The notes beneath the pieces are model-generated. The model saw only the letters and a list, made by a program, of their open reading frames with translations, searched no databases and was not told the DNA's origin. Shown here one piece after another: positions 48,853 through 60,441 of a DNA stretch of 64,000 bases. The translations under genes and the position numbers were made by a program. The stretch is from Callipepla californica brunnescens. Taxonomy: Eukaryota; Chordata; Aves; Galliformes; Odontophoridae. The stretch covers positions 9,926,423-9,990,422 of the forward strand of contig JALIRH010000023.1 in the NCBI GenBank assembly GCA_023055505.1, given 5' to 3'. Numbering within the stretch: the first letter of the stretch is position 1; each line of letters starts with the position of its first letter.

Positions 48853-48906
48853 CAAGCTGCTTGGAATAGCAGCTTGATAACTGATAGCCTTGATAAAGGC
48901 TATCAG
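48853..48906. repeat. Two adjacent perfect hairpins
   Basis: First: caagctgc (48853-48860), an 8-base loop, gcagcttg (48869-48876). After four bases, second: ctgatagcc (48881-48889), an 8-base loop, ggctatcag (48898-48906). The stems are 8 and 9 base pairs with no mismatch and the loop lengths are equal. No T run follows, and the setting is eukaryotic, so a bacterial-type terminator is not meant. Confidence 0.9.
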
Positions 48907-51900
48907 CATAGGTTTGTGCTCTCTCATAGTAAAAGAAGCAGACAGACTGGTAGTCGCTGTGTCTAACCTCTCCAAAAAGAAAGGTTCAGTTTTAAGTGTT
49001 GACGCGAGGTGAGGGTGGTAGCAGGAGGAACCTTCTGTACCGACTGAGGGAAGAAACAAATCGGTTTACAAATATTAGTTTTATGAGACAAGTAATTTTA
49101 TGCCTGATAAAATATTAAGAAAAAAGAAACAAAAGATGAATTCTGTCTCTTGTGTGCTGTAGGTCTGGGGCTGCTGAGGGGATGCAGGATGAGTCAGACC
49201 ATGACTCAAAGAGTACGGCATGGCAGGGACGGAGAGCCACCTTCTGTATTACCCTCAAAGTGGGTGATCTGGGCTCAGCAGGGCTGTGCTATTAGTCACT
49301 GGACTGCATTAAATTTGTGAGACTTTAGAGACCACTCGCCATAAAAGAGCAAAGAGGGAACAACCATGTGGATGCTCTCTCATAACACAGACCTTTTCAG
49401 ATTCTGGGTGGCTGCAGACTCAAAAAAATGTGGATAGGAATCACCTCAAAAACAACTCACAGCCTTTGAACCATACAGGGATTAAAATTCAGTCTGGGTT
49501 AGGGTACAGTACAGTTCTATGTGAGTTTTATATATCACATGTGTCATATGTGAATTACACAACCTCACACTCAATGTGCATTCCACTACTCTCATAATCT
49601 GAACAGATCTTTATACGGGTTTCAATAGAACATGTCAGGTGTTGGGTGCAAGTCTTTTAATTCCAGCATAGGCCTTCATTAACTTCAAAACCAAAATTTC
49701 TTCTGTGACTTAATGTCTCCAAGTAAGGTAAAGGTAGGAGTTACTGGAGGATGAGGAAACTATATTCCTCCTGCTCAAATGAAGGAAGCTCAGAGGCTTT
49801 AAAAGTATGGTCAGAAACTCAGACGATCACAAGAACAAGACTCCAGAAATGGAACTCTTACAAAATGCCCTTCCAGCCTGAGGGCTTGTCTGCTGTGAAC
49901 AATTTCTGAATTTTGGCAGGAATACACGCTAGCTTAATTTGCTTCTGCAAAACTTTGTTTACTTGCAGCTCTTTCTCACTAATCCACAAGCTGTTCTGAG
50001 CTACCACTCCCACCATTATTAAAACATATACATGAACCTGAAAAGCATTTAGCTCATGGCTGCTTTGTGGTTTTCTTCCTGAGGGCGTATACAAACCAAA
50101 GGATTCACAGATTTTTATGTATTCCATATGATTGAGAGCTACCTGTCATAAAAATGACCAGGATAACAATGAAATTAACTATAAGCTTTTAATTTTACAC
50201 TGCTGCTATGTGAGGCAAATAACCCTCGTGCCAGGAGTGAATCAGTCTAAGTTGCATGGAATTAATTTTTTGCTAGGGACAAAGACTTCAGCACATCAGT
50301 GTCAAAACTGTCAGAAACTGTGGAGAAAAACTAAGTCCTGGAATTGATATTTAAACGTGGCAGTAAGATAGGACTGTCACCAAATATATAGAGAGTTGTT
50401 GAACTAATTTAATTATTCATCATTGCAAAAGATGGGCTTTGTTGGTTTTAAGAATAAAAAATCATTCATCAGTAAAGAAAAATAAAATTAAAAAATATAT
50501 GTACTTTCCAGAACATTTTCTGCTCTGAGATACACATCCAGTGGTAACTTTCTTTTCCCACTCCTTCGCTAGCTTACTAGTTTATTAATTAATGCAGTAA
50601 GATACACAGGAACATTCTAATACTTTTTAGCTAGGTAAAAAATAATGCATAATAGAGCAAAATAAAAATAATTTAATTTCCCATCCAGGATGTGCAAGAC
50701 ATTTTAGCCCAACTGTAAGTTATAGAGGAAAGTAAAAGGGATTGTAAGAAAAATGTTTTTACTTATTCCTTTTTTAAAAAGTAGCCTTTGTCTCCCTATG
50801 ATACAAAAGCTCAAAGAAATAATCACCTGGAAAAAAAAAAAAAAAAAAGCATTTCTGCTGCCCACAGTATGAGATGAAACCCTACTGAGGGTGCTTAACT
50901 AGCAGGAGGAAAGGAAGGGCAATGCAAGGACCGGAAAAAAAGGAAATAGTGTGTTATCAAAGGGCTATTAATTGCTCCCAAAGTAAGAGCAAGTGATGAT
51001 CTTCTTCCTTTATTTACTTGGACTTTCAGCTGTTGAATCAAAGAAATGTTGTCTTGGTCGTGCTGAAAGAAAACTGTACCTTTTGTTTCAGTTATTGCCC
51101 ACTAGACCTTAAGGGCTTTCATTTGATTGGTTTTATAGCTCACTTCTGCACTTTAGAGAAAAAGAACACCAGACAGCTCCCAACATCAGCTTATATGGCT
51201 AGTAAACAGGAAAAGAATTACAGAGAAGCAGTTCAGTGGCTTTCACGACCCATTCATCCAAAGCTGACATTTGAAGTTTTAGCGACTGTACTACATTTGG
51301 AAATCTGACTTTCTGATTATAATTAGCTTTAATATTCAAGCTAATGGATTAAAAAAAATAGAGAACAAAACCCTTTCTCTTTCCACACGGAAGGTTTAGG
51401 TCAGTGACACGGAGTTGTTTTGGGTACCTATTACAGAGCTTGCAGATAGCCTCTGACAGAGGATATGAACAAACAAAAAATGGTTTCTTACTTCTCCACA
51501 GACCTTGGTATACCAGATCTTTTACTTCAACTCTAAGAGCAGGAAGAATAAAATACGGAAATGCCCCTCTTCCCATTTGTCCTTCGCTTCCTTCATTCCC
51601 TTCATAAGATCCACTCACCAAAGCGTACCAAAGGCCTGAAAGTACAAAAGATCTGCAGGCGTTATATAACTAACTTATTTAATTATTTGTTTTACATATT
51701 GATTGAGCACAGTTTATTTTCCTGGGAATTTCAGGACATATAAATCCCAGTAAACTATCTGCATCCATAGGAACACAGACACCATTGAAACAGCCAATCT
51801 TCAGGACATGACTAAGCTCCTGTTTCACCAAGCCTGGCCACAAGTTTGACATCTTGGTGAAGCAAGTGCACAAAGACAGGCAATCTAGGAAACAAATCTT

Positions 51901-54900
51901 GCATTGAACAGCAGAACAGCATCAGCTCCAGGTCAAACCTTTACTTTTCGTCCTCTTGCCCCTCTTCCCTCTTTGCCCCAGCTGAAGGTTTGAGCAGTGA
52001 GATGAAAGAGGAGTAATCAAGTGCACTAAAAGTGCCTAACTAGTAGAGATCAGGAGGGAACATTTGCTGAAGCTATAGCAGGAAGCAACAACACAAGATC
52101 ATTGTGTCCAAAACCTGTCCGGACAAAGGCAGCTCTGTCAGTCTATTTACTTTCCCAGTTTGTCTTGCTTTGTGCCTTTGATAAACTGTCAGAATTAGTT
52201 CCTCCAAGGACTGTATTCCCCAAAAAACATTCCCTGCCAGCCTCACATATGGTACAGCTTCTTGCACTTCGGAAGCCACTTATGAGAGTTCTCACAAGAA
52301 CACTTCATGTTTTCCATAATAATTTTTCATACTTTTTGCATTATTTCTCCAGCTGTTCTGTGCAAGGACTGAGCAGCACTACAAATCCTTCCCTATAACA
52401 TTGCTTACGCGTAACTGGTGCTGCAGTCTTGTGGGCCAAATCACAGGCACATAAAAGAAACAAAGATTAGCTAGCAGAATGAAAATATAGTATCAGGGTA
52501 TGCAAAAACATTATCCAGGCACTGAAAATAGGAATTCAGATCAGTTCATTTGGCTGTAAAGAAGCTGAATGCTCAGCTTTCTCAGCTCCAGAGACATTTT
52601 TCAGAAGCTAATCAAGCAGAAATACCTCTGAGAAACTCAAGCTCATAGAGCATCTAATTTGATAAAATAACAAATTTTAAAGCTCTTGAAAGAGCCAGAG
52701 CTTTTCTGTTTCTGAAATACCCTGGAAGAGCAATTGCAGATCAATTTCTCATACAGAGCTTCCAGGGCTATGTGGCTGCCTTCGAGATGGAGAAAGCTCA
52801 TGTACAGAAAGTGACAGTTGTGGAGCAGGAGTGTCATTCAGAGACTTGTGCAATAGCATTGCTCTTTAAATTCACTTATTAAATTACTAGCTTGTTTAGC
52901 AATAATTTATCTACGTAATCAGCTTATAGCGAGGCCCGCAATACAAGAACTGTTAATACCAGGATGACTAAGCTGTCCAGTTGCAAAAGCCAAGGAGAGA
53001 AACAGGATAAAATGCTTGTCTGAAATGTTCCACAAGGAGAGTACAGAGTGGCCTTTTTCTGAAGAGTGGTGCGTGCTCAGCAGCACTCTTCAGCACCACT
53101 GTCACTGACCTCATTACACTCTGCTGAAATTAAACTTCCTGTTCTGGTGCTTTCCTAAGAGCATAAAAGAAGAGGATTTTAAACCTCCAAGTCATGGTTG
53201 CTTAGACATTCTCCTTCCACTGGTAGTCACAAGGGCTCAGACAGCGAAACACGACTTGTGCTCTGCAAAAAGGTTGTTCCTAGGAAACCAACTTTCTGGC
53301 AAGCAGTTTTTACTTTGAATAATTTCACCTGCCCATTTTCACTCACCACCCCCTCTGGGTGTCAACAACCACAGTTCAAAATGAGAGATCACCTCTGGCA
53401 AACCTGAAACAGATTAATGACAAATTGCTTCTCCACCTACTAAGCTGTTTTTCAGCACATTATTCTGGTCAAGTTAGACACCAATAGTGTAGCCTATGTT
53501 TTAATACTTTGCCATAAAGCACTTTATTTATTAAGGAGCTGCGTGGCCATCCCAGTCAGCAGTGTCTTCCTGAGAATGCGGCAGTACCCAGAAGTTCTGT
53601 CTCTGGAGACACCCTGGAGGACAACTATACATACTGCCTAGCATTCTCATTTCACACTGTTGCTAGACTCTAATGGTCTTTCAGGGGGATATAGGATGCA
53701 AAGGCTTACTATTTTCCCTTGCTGACATCATCTTGAATAGATGTCATAGGCTAAATTCCAAATCTGTATCAGATTAGACTGTTGCCACTGACTTTTGGGC
53801 CGATTTTAAGCTTTTGCAGACTGTCTCTTGTCATTTGACTAAAGTTCTAGTAGGACTATGGAGAAAGAGAGCAACAACTACATTTTCTCTTATTACTCTT
53901 TCAGTCCGGAAAAAGAAAAATCCTTTCCTTTTCCCCGTCTAAAAGAAACACAGTTTGGTCCTATCTTTCCTGAGAGAGCAAAATCATCTCTTTAAACAGT
54001 TTCTGGAAAATACAAAATAGGAAACTGAAACTTAAATCCACTAGTTGTTTATCCTAGCTCCATGTAATTATTGCCCAAACAAGAGCTGCATTCTGAAATA
54101 ATAAAAGGATTCAAGCCACCACAATTAATATTTTTCCGCTTGTCTTCATTCTGAATAAAAATCTCAGTGTGATTACAAAAACAAGAAAGCAGAGGTCTAA
54201 TGAAAGCATTTTTAAAGGGTAAGCTCAGTATGTGCCGATCAATGTGCATGCAGACATACCATTCAAAGGCTAAAAGCAGGCCAACTTCCCAGTGATATTC
54301 ACAACTGATGAGATTAGGAGAACAACCTGAATCCATATGTTAAAGGAATGATATTTATTTCAGATATGGTAAGTATCTACAGTCATCCATTTAATCATGC
54401 TGTATTGATCATGTGTTTGCTACAGAATTGATTTTTCCCTAATCCCAGTGAACTGCTTCCTGTAGGCTCACTCTCTTATGCTTAGTACTATGTTAACTAC
54501 ATATCTTTTCAAACTTTGAATGGAAAAATGCTAGAAGAGAAAACAGATGCATATGAAAATCTTCAGTCACTGTGTAGCTAGCTCTGCAAAGGTTCCCTAT
54601 CATTACAGTGGTTTTGCAGCCTAAAACATGACTTAGTAAGGTGAATAGTTGTGTACTGTAGTAGAACATAGTTACAATAAAATCAGTCTTAGCTATGTGC
54701 TTTCAAAGCGAAAATATTACTCGCTTTCAGTATTTTCCGAATGTGAAGAAATAATTGAAAATCGCAAACAGTTAACTCTCTGTGTTGATTAATAACTCTA
54801 GGGACCACTTATCATGCATGCAATATTTATTACTTTGTTCTTTTTTCAGAGGCAGGTGTACAAAATACTAGAAACACTACTGCAATCATCAGACTGGGTT

Positions 54901-55489
54901 TGGGGGATTATCTTAAAGACAACTGTTTGGATAGAAAAAGGAATATAAATAAAAACCACACAGTAGATTTCATTGATTTAGCCCACTCTGAGTATGTAAC
55001 TCATCAAGGTGTTTAAGAACATTTGGATGTGTTGTTTGAACAGCAATCCATGTCTGTCAGTGCTTTGAATTTTAAATTCTTGCATTAGCTTCAGGGAATA
55101 GCAGTGGGTGTACTCAGTTGTATGAATAAGAAAAGATAAGGAACATCAATATACAAAAGCAAGAAAAACTGTCTTTTTCAAAGTGTCTAGTGTTAATTAT
55201 TAGGTTATGAGCCAAAAAGGAAATGAATAAATATTCCAGTGAAGGAGTTTGCAGGATAAAGATATATTTAACTCACAATTCAAAACAGTTTTAACAGATA
55301 GATACATTTTCTAACAGACAACTGCTTTCTAAGTTTACAAAGTATATTTTCCTGTATTTTAGAATACAGACAAAATACACTTTACTTAAATCTATCTTTA
55401 ATAGCAAAAATCATACTAATGTGAGTAATGACAGGTGATCAATGACAATAATTGACAGATCACGCCTGAAACAGACTGAAAATACTCAC
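48907..55489. other. Gene-free AT-rich stretch
   Basis: Contains A18 at 50831-50848 and a GC-richer patch near 49.15-49.31 kb. Minus-strand frame 49059-48724 (111 codons) and plus-strand frame 51018-51308 (96 codons) have no recognised motif. No interspersed repeat identified. Confidence 0.5.
50831..50848. repeat. Poly(A)18 homopolymer
   Basis: Eighteen consecutive A on the plus strand. No recognisable retrocopied gene precedes it. Confidence 0.95.
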
Positions 55490-55582
55490 TTTGCTCTGAA
55501 TTAGGTTCCAGTTTCCAGTAATACCAGGAGACTACTCCAACAGGTGTACCCACTGATGTAACATAGTGAGATAAATGTATGC
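55490..55582 (-). CDS. Putative 93-base internal exon, gene not identified
   Basis: On the minus strand a strong acceptor (ggcttcttctaatccactcag) and a consensus donor (gtgagtat) bound 93 bases. Only one of three frames is open: two bases complete the first codon, one is left over. It contains HLSHYVTSVGTPVGVVSWYY then WKLEPNSEQ. The aromatic-rich segment with a preceding small-residue stretch looks like folded protein, but I cannot assign a family. It is the best isolated exon candidate upstream of the 11.8-19.8 kb set and has the same phase type (2,1) as the 17101-17250 block, though 38 kb away. It may belong to a different gene or be chance. Confidence 0.3.
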
Positions 55583-56239
55583 CTGAGTGGATTAGAAGAA
55601 GCCTAGCAGGCACTGACTTCTGAGGCAATTAGTACAGTGTTGTGTAGTCCTGTGAAATACAAGGAGACTTCCTGTTCTATGGGTTCAAAAAAAGACCAGG
55701 AGATTTTGTGCCTACAAGGTATCATCACAGATTAATAAGAAGTCCTCTGGTCTATAGCATCTGTACAGCGGTAGGTAAGGGAAAGTTCTTTAGCATTAGG
55801 AGTGGCTTTTGGAAACACCTAATGGATGAGAAGAATAAAAGAAAAGAAACATATCTTGCTTTGAAGTCCAGGTGTAAGAGTAAAGGGATGTAAAGTGTGC
55901 ACTCCAATCCAATCAACAATTATACACAGACAGTCACATATCACATCTTAGATCTGTTAGGCACAGAAAATGACTCTATAGTTGGATGAGTGAAGGACTA
56001 GACTGGCCTAAGTAAAATACACTGTTGGAATTATTTCCTAGAGACATGCACAGGATGGGGAGGACTGGATCAATGTCTCTGCACCAAGCAGAAGTAGTCC
56101 TCCCTTCTTTCCAAAGTGCTCCTAAGCAGCAGATACAAGGCACTGGGCTTGGGAAGAGTAGAAGGGATGGGGAAAGGTTAGGGCCCAGGAAGGGACAAGA
56201 ACATTGAGTTAGTCCAATCAAGGGCCCACATTAGAAAAA
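55583..56239. other. Non-coding stretch, possibly the decayed upstream part of the CR1 at 56.24 kb
   Basis: Sequence between 56.04 and 56.24 kb is richer in G and could be decayed CR1 ORF1, since it directly precedes the recognisable esterase motif, but no clear match can be shown by eye. Confidence 0.35.
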
Positions 56240-56670
56240 GAGATACCAAAAAAAAACAAACAAAAAACGATGGGTCTTGGTAACTGGGGACTCACAGAGA
56301 GGCACTGAGGCACTCACTTGCCACCCAGATCTCTCCAGAGCAGTTTGCAAGCTGCTGGGCATCCATGATTAAGACATCAAGAAAAGACTACTGGGTCTAA
56401 CAAAGTTGGATGACTACTATCCACTTCTACTCATTTAATAGATTTAAAAAAGAAGGGGATGGACTTTGGGTGACAAAGAGTGACACTAGAAATCAGTAGG
56501 AAAAAACTCAGATTTGACTCCACGGAACTCAGAATGGCTCCTCAAGGAGGGTAACACGGTTGACAGCCAATTTCTATCACATCTGAAAAGTCATGGCTGT
56601 CAGGCAAGATCACAGTGACTGGAAAGAGGGAAACATCCCATTTTTAAGAAGGAGGGAGTATAACCTCCCT
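56240..56670 (+). mobile_element. CR1: Old CR1 fragment: ORF1 esterase piece joined to ORF2 reverse-transcriptase piece
   Basis: The frame at 56259-56350 reads NKKRWVLVTGDSQRGTEA and continues TCHPDLSRAVCKLLG. GDS (56286-56294) corresponds to the catalytic serine block of the SGNH-type esterase domain of avian CR1 ORF1. After a frameshift, 56360-56440 reads KRLLGLTKLDDYYPLLL, the next conserved segment of that domain. By 56617-56652 the sequence reads DWKEGNIPFLRR, which matches the DWKKGNITPIFKKG motif of ORF2 reverse transcriptase. The roughly one-kilobase-plus section expected between these two motifs is missing. Many stops and shifts show that it is inactive and old. Confidence 0.68.
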
Positions 56671-59600
56671 GCTGGCCACACTCTTTTCAGAGCAGCCCAT
56701 GTGTCTAAACAGACCAAGATTCTTTTTTGTCTCCTAATTATATCTGTGCAGTGCTTATATCTAATTTTTTTCTTCATAAGCGCTTTCTAATATGAAGCTT
56801 GCTGCTTAAGCTCTTCTCACACATCCCCGTCATATTTGTGATGTCAGTTCAGTTATAATTAATCACCAGAGAGTGTTATGATCTGTCACTCAACACTTAT
56901 CTAGCTGGTTTTCCTATTTATCCAATTAAATAGGTATGCATTATTAAACACCTTATGTATTATTTTCTTCTTCTATATTTGCCTGGAATTGAAGCACTAT
57001 ACCACTTCATTAGTATGCATATCCCAGAAACAGGAGAAAAGTACTTCTGAAATCAGGTAGTGTTATAATAGAAAAAGGATCTTCAAAGCTGGTCCTCTAC
57101 ATACATTTTCATGTATGCTTCATATATAAATAAAATATTGAATGGTTATTATAAACCTTAATGAGGACTGTACCTCGAGGTCATTTTCAGTTAATATAAA
57201 TTTTATCACAATTTACCTGCAAGCCTGGCAGGAAAATTCATTTTCATTTAAGTTGAAGAAAAGCAAGGATATAAAAGTTATGCCACATTGAAAATAATGC
57301 AGTATAAACAATGAAAATGTAGCAGTTTAAATGTAAATTTTCTTCCTTCTGAGGAAAAGGAAAAAAAAAAAAGACAAAAACCCAGGGAGATGTCTGGTTC
57401 AAACATTTACAGTAAAATCTGCATTTGCTGATTACATTCCAGCAGTATCCAGTCTTGCACTGATTTCTTTCCTATTGAACTAAAAATTAAGTTTAGATAC
57501 TGTACAATAGGCTTATAATATAAAAAAAAAAACAAAAAAAAAACAACAAGAATATTAGAGAAGACTTACAAATTCTTCTCTGCCAGTACATCCATGAGAA
57601 AATGGGTGAAGAACCATTATGTTAATAATATCTGTAAGAGCTCATTAAAGATGAAGGATGTTGATTATGTCCTGTCACTCTGATGATTTTATTCAATTTA
57701 TTCTACATCACAGAGTCCAAGTATGAAGAGTTTCCAAGAATAAAGATCTTGTCATCAAATTTCACTAACCTCACTAAACATGTGTATATCAGAAGTTTAC
57801 AGCTAAAATGTGACTTCACACTACCAATATGATTCAATATATTTGGTCACTTATAAATAAATACTGAAAAGTTTTGAAATCTCTGGATGATATTGCTTCA
57901 CCAGTAAGAATTGAAACTGATCACTTAACAACTGAAATGGCTATTTGGTATAAATATTTTCAAGGAAGGTTCAACTCCACAAGCAACTGAAAAATTTAAG
58001 CATGCGTAATTTGGCCTTGCACAGAACTCTCATATAATCTAGAATCAGCAGCTAAGCTCCCTATCAAGATAAACTTCTCTGATGAAGTTCAACTCAAGTT
58101 AGTTTTAAGCTCAACTTAAATCACACAGTGCCTCATTTTCTTATAAGTGTAGATGAAAAGACTTGTCTATTGGAGATTCAGGATATGCATGCAGAGAGGG
58201 TGAACTACAACTTTTCACCAAATCGATCAGACTTCAAATATTCATAGGGAATGGAGGAACTACATGGAATCTTATGCTGGATTTTTACTAGATGAATCAG
58301 ATTGATCACTGAATTTCTTCAAAGGTACCTACTCTTATTGACCAACCTCACAGAAATTTAAGCAGGCATTTTTATCAAATAGGAACTACCTTACTAGGGC
58401 CAGATGTAGAACACAGATGAGGTAGTTTACTCAATTTGACACCATCTGTGGCGTGGAGTATATTTCAAAAGCTACTCTCAGATGCTAGTGACATGGTTAG
58501 CTACTGATTCAAGAAGAAAAGTTGCAACTACGGATATTCTGTTTGTGTTTTTGTCTTGTTCATCTAAATATTTAATTTAATTGCTCAGAAAAACAACCTG
58601 TCTTCTCTTTCCTCTCAGTTTCTTTATATGTTTTAATAATGTTGTAGTTTTTGCTATCAGACAATAGAAACCATTTTAGAGGAGGCAACATAGTTTTGCA
58701 AGAACATACAATTGAATAATAATATTTGGAGATGTTAGATGACTGCAAGATATCCTACATAAAAATGCACATTTATGTAGACAATGTTAGGCTCCAGATC
58801 TCCAGATAATTTTCTCACTTCCACATCAAATTGACAAGGTCTAACAACTGTGAAGTTTTCAATACGAAAAGCACTTGTCAACATGACACAGACAAGGAGC
58901 ATATTTAAAAACAGAGAACTCATTTACACTTAGAATGTCTCTGCCTTGCTAAGGACAGAAATTTCGGGTGTGGCAGAAAATTTAATACCAATGATTTGGA
59001 AGTCCTAACTAAGACTTATTAATACAATTGAACGCATTATTAATGCTATACTTAATTATTAGTCTGGACAGGAATGTCTAGCAAGGATGGGAGGATGTGG
59101 AATAAAAATCTGAAGAGTTAGTTTAGATTCAGAAAGATTTGAGTCATTTGAAAGGTTTGCATGCAATACTCAAACTTAAATAGCCACCAAAATTTAGGTC
59201 TGCTTGTTCTCCACAAAAAAATGGTACTTAACTTTACTAATACAAATATCCCTTAAATCAGCACTTTCTTTCATTCTCGTATTTCTATATTAAATAAGAT
59301 ATGTTTTTTAGGTTGGTAGGTCATGAAGTTTAGAAGGGTTTTGGTAAATTCTGAAGAACTCACTGCGGCTGAACTTTATTTTTAAGGAGATTTATTATTG
59401 ATTTCTTCTAGGCTAGCTTCCAACGTGTTTGAAAAGAATTTTCAATTTTCTCATTTTGAGGTCTTTTTTTTGTCTTGTTAGTTGTAAGAATTCCAACAAG
59501 TGAAATGCTAGCAGAAGATACACATGCCGATACAACATATAACACTGCATTCATTACAACCTGTCTATAAATTAGCTGGTTTTCCAGAGAGATCTCAGCA

Positions 59601-60387
59601 ACAGAAAAGTTAGAATTACTGAGGAAACAAAAGTAGCTTTTTTTTTTTTTAATCTTGGCAAAAAGAGAATATGAAGGACACAGACTCATTGCAGAACTGG
59701 GAGTGGTATTTGAGAAACCATGAAAAAGAGGAGTGCCTGGCAAACAGTGTCTTAGACAAAACATGGACTTTTGTAAATCTAGTCTAAGGGAAGGTTATAG
59801 CAACATCAGAAAAATCTCAGCTTTGCAGATCATTTCATTAGAGACGTTGTAAACTTAGGATTGTGGTCTCTGGCAACACCCTACATCAAGTCACACTGAA
59901 TAAATAATCTAACAAGCATTTCCACTTCTTCCTTGAGATGTGATGGCTGACTTGGTATTACTTAGTGTAGATGCATATCAAGCATGCATATACACACCTC
60001 TCAAGTGCTATGTTGAATAGGAGAGAGCATGAATACAAATTGAAGACTAAGAAGTCTGACACGGAAGAATGAATGAAGTGTTACAAAGCCCAGTTAGGCA
60101 ATGCTGAACTTTACATCATGATAATCCCTCCAGTTCGTAACAATTTTTGTCAGTCCATTGAGATCTACTTTCTTTTTCCAAGACAACCTTACCTGATAGA
60201 CATAGAGTACCATTCACTGGTCAAGGGCATATACACAAATGATTTCCTCACTCACCTACTGAACAAACACAATGTCCTGTACCTCCCCATCAGTTACTAT
60301 CCAAGAGAAAGTACTAAGAACTGGACAACATACTGTTGTGTGAGTACAGGTGTGTCACCAGAGCCACGAGCAAACTGTGTGTCATTC
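56671..60387. other. Gene-free AT-rich stretch
   Basis: Contains A runs at about 57360-57372 and 57522-57546 and T13 at 59638-59650. The minus-strand frame 59764-59408 (118 codons) and plus-strand frame 60073-60405 (110 codons) have no recognised motif. Confidence 0.5.
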
Positions 60388-60441
60388 ACTGACTTGATCT
60401 CTTGAGGTCTCATCCAGCCCCAGCAATTCTGTGATTCTGTA
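60388..60441 (+). mobile_element. CR1: Very short CR1 3' tail
   Basis: The sequence gatctcttgaggtctcatcc, then agccccagcaattctgtgat and tctgtataat, is the last 50-odd bases of a CR1 element with octamers of the attctgtg type. It is strongly 5'-truncated. It overlaps the end of the 110-codon frame at 60073-60405, which argues that this frame is not a gene. Confidence 0.82.

Noticed and set aside
48724..49059. 111-codon minus-strand frame with a hydrophobic stretch
   Set aside because: The hydrophobic part arises from an A/G-rich plus-strand segment; no other support.
59408..59764. 118-codon minus-strand frame
   Set aside because: Contains a lysine run from T13 and no motif; a chance frame.
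60073..60405. 110-codon plus-strand frame
   Set aside because: Its last part runs into a CR1 tail; no domain, no exon signals.
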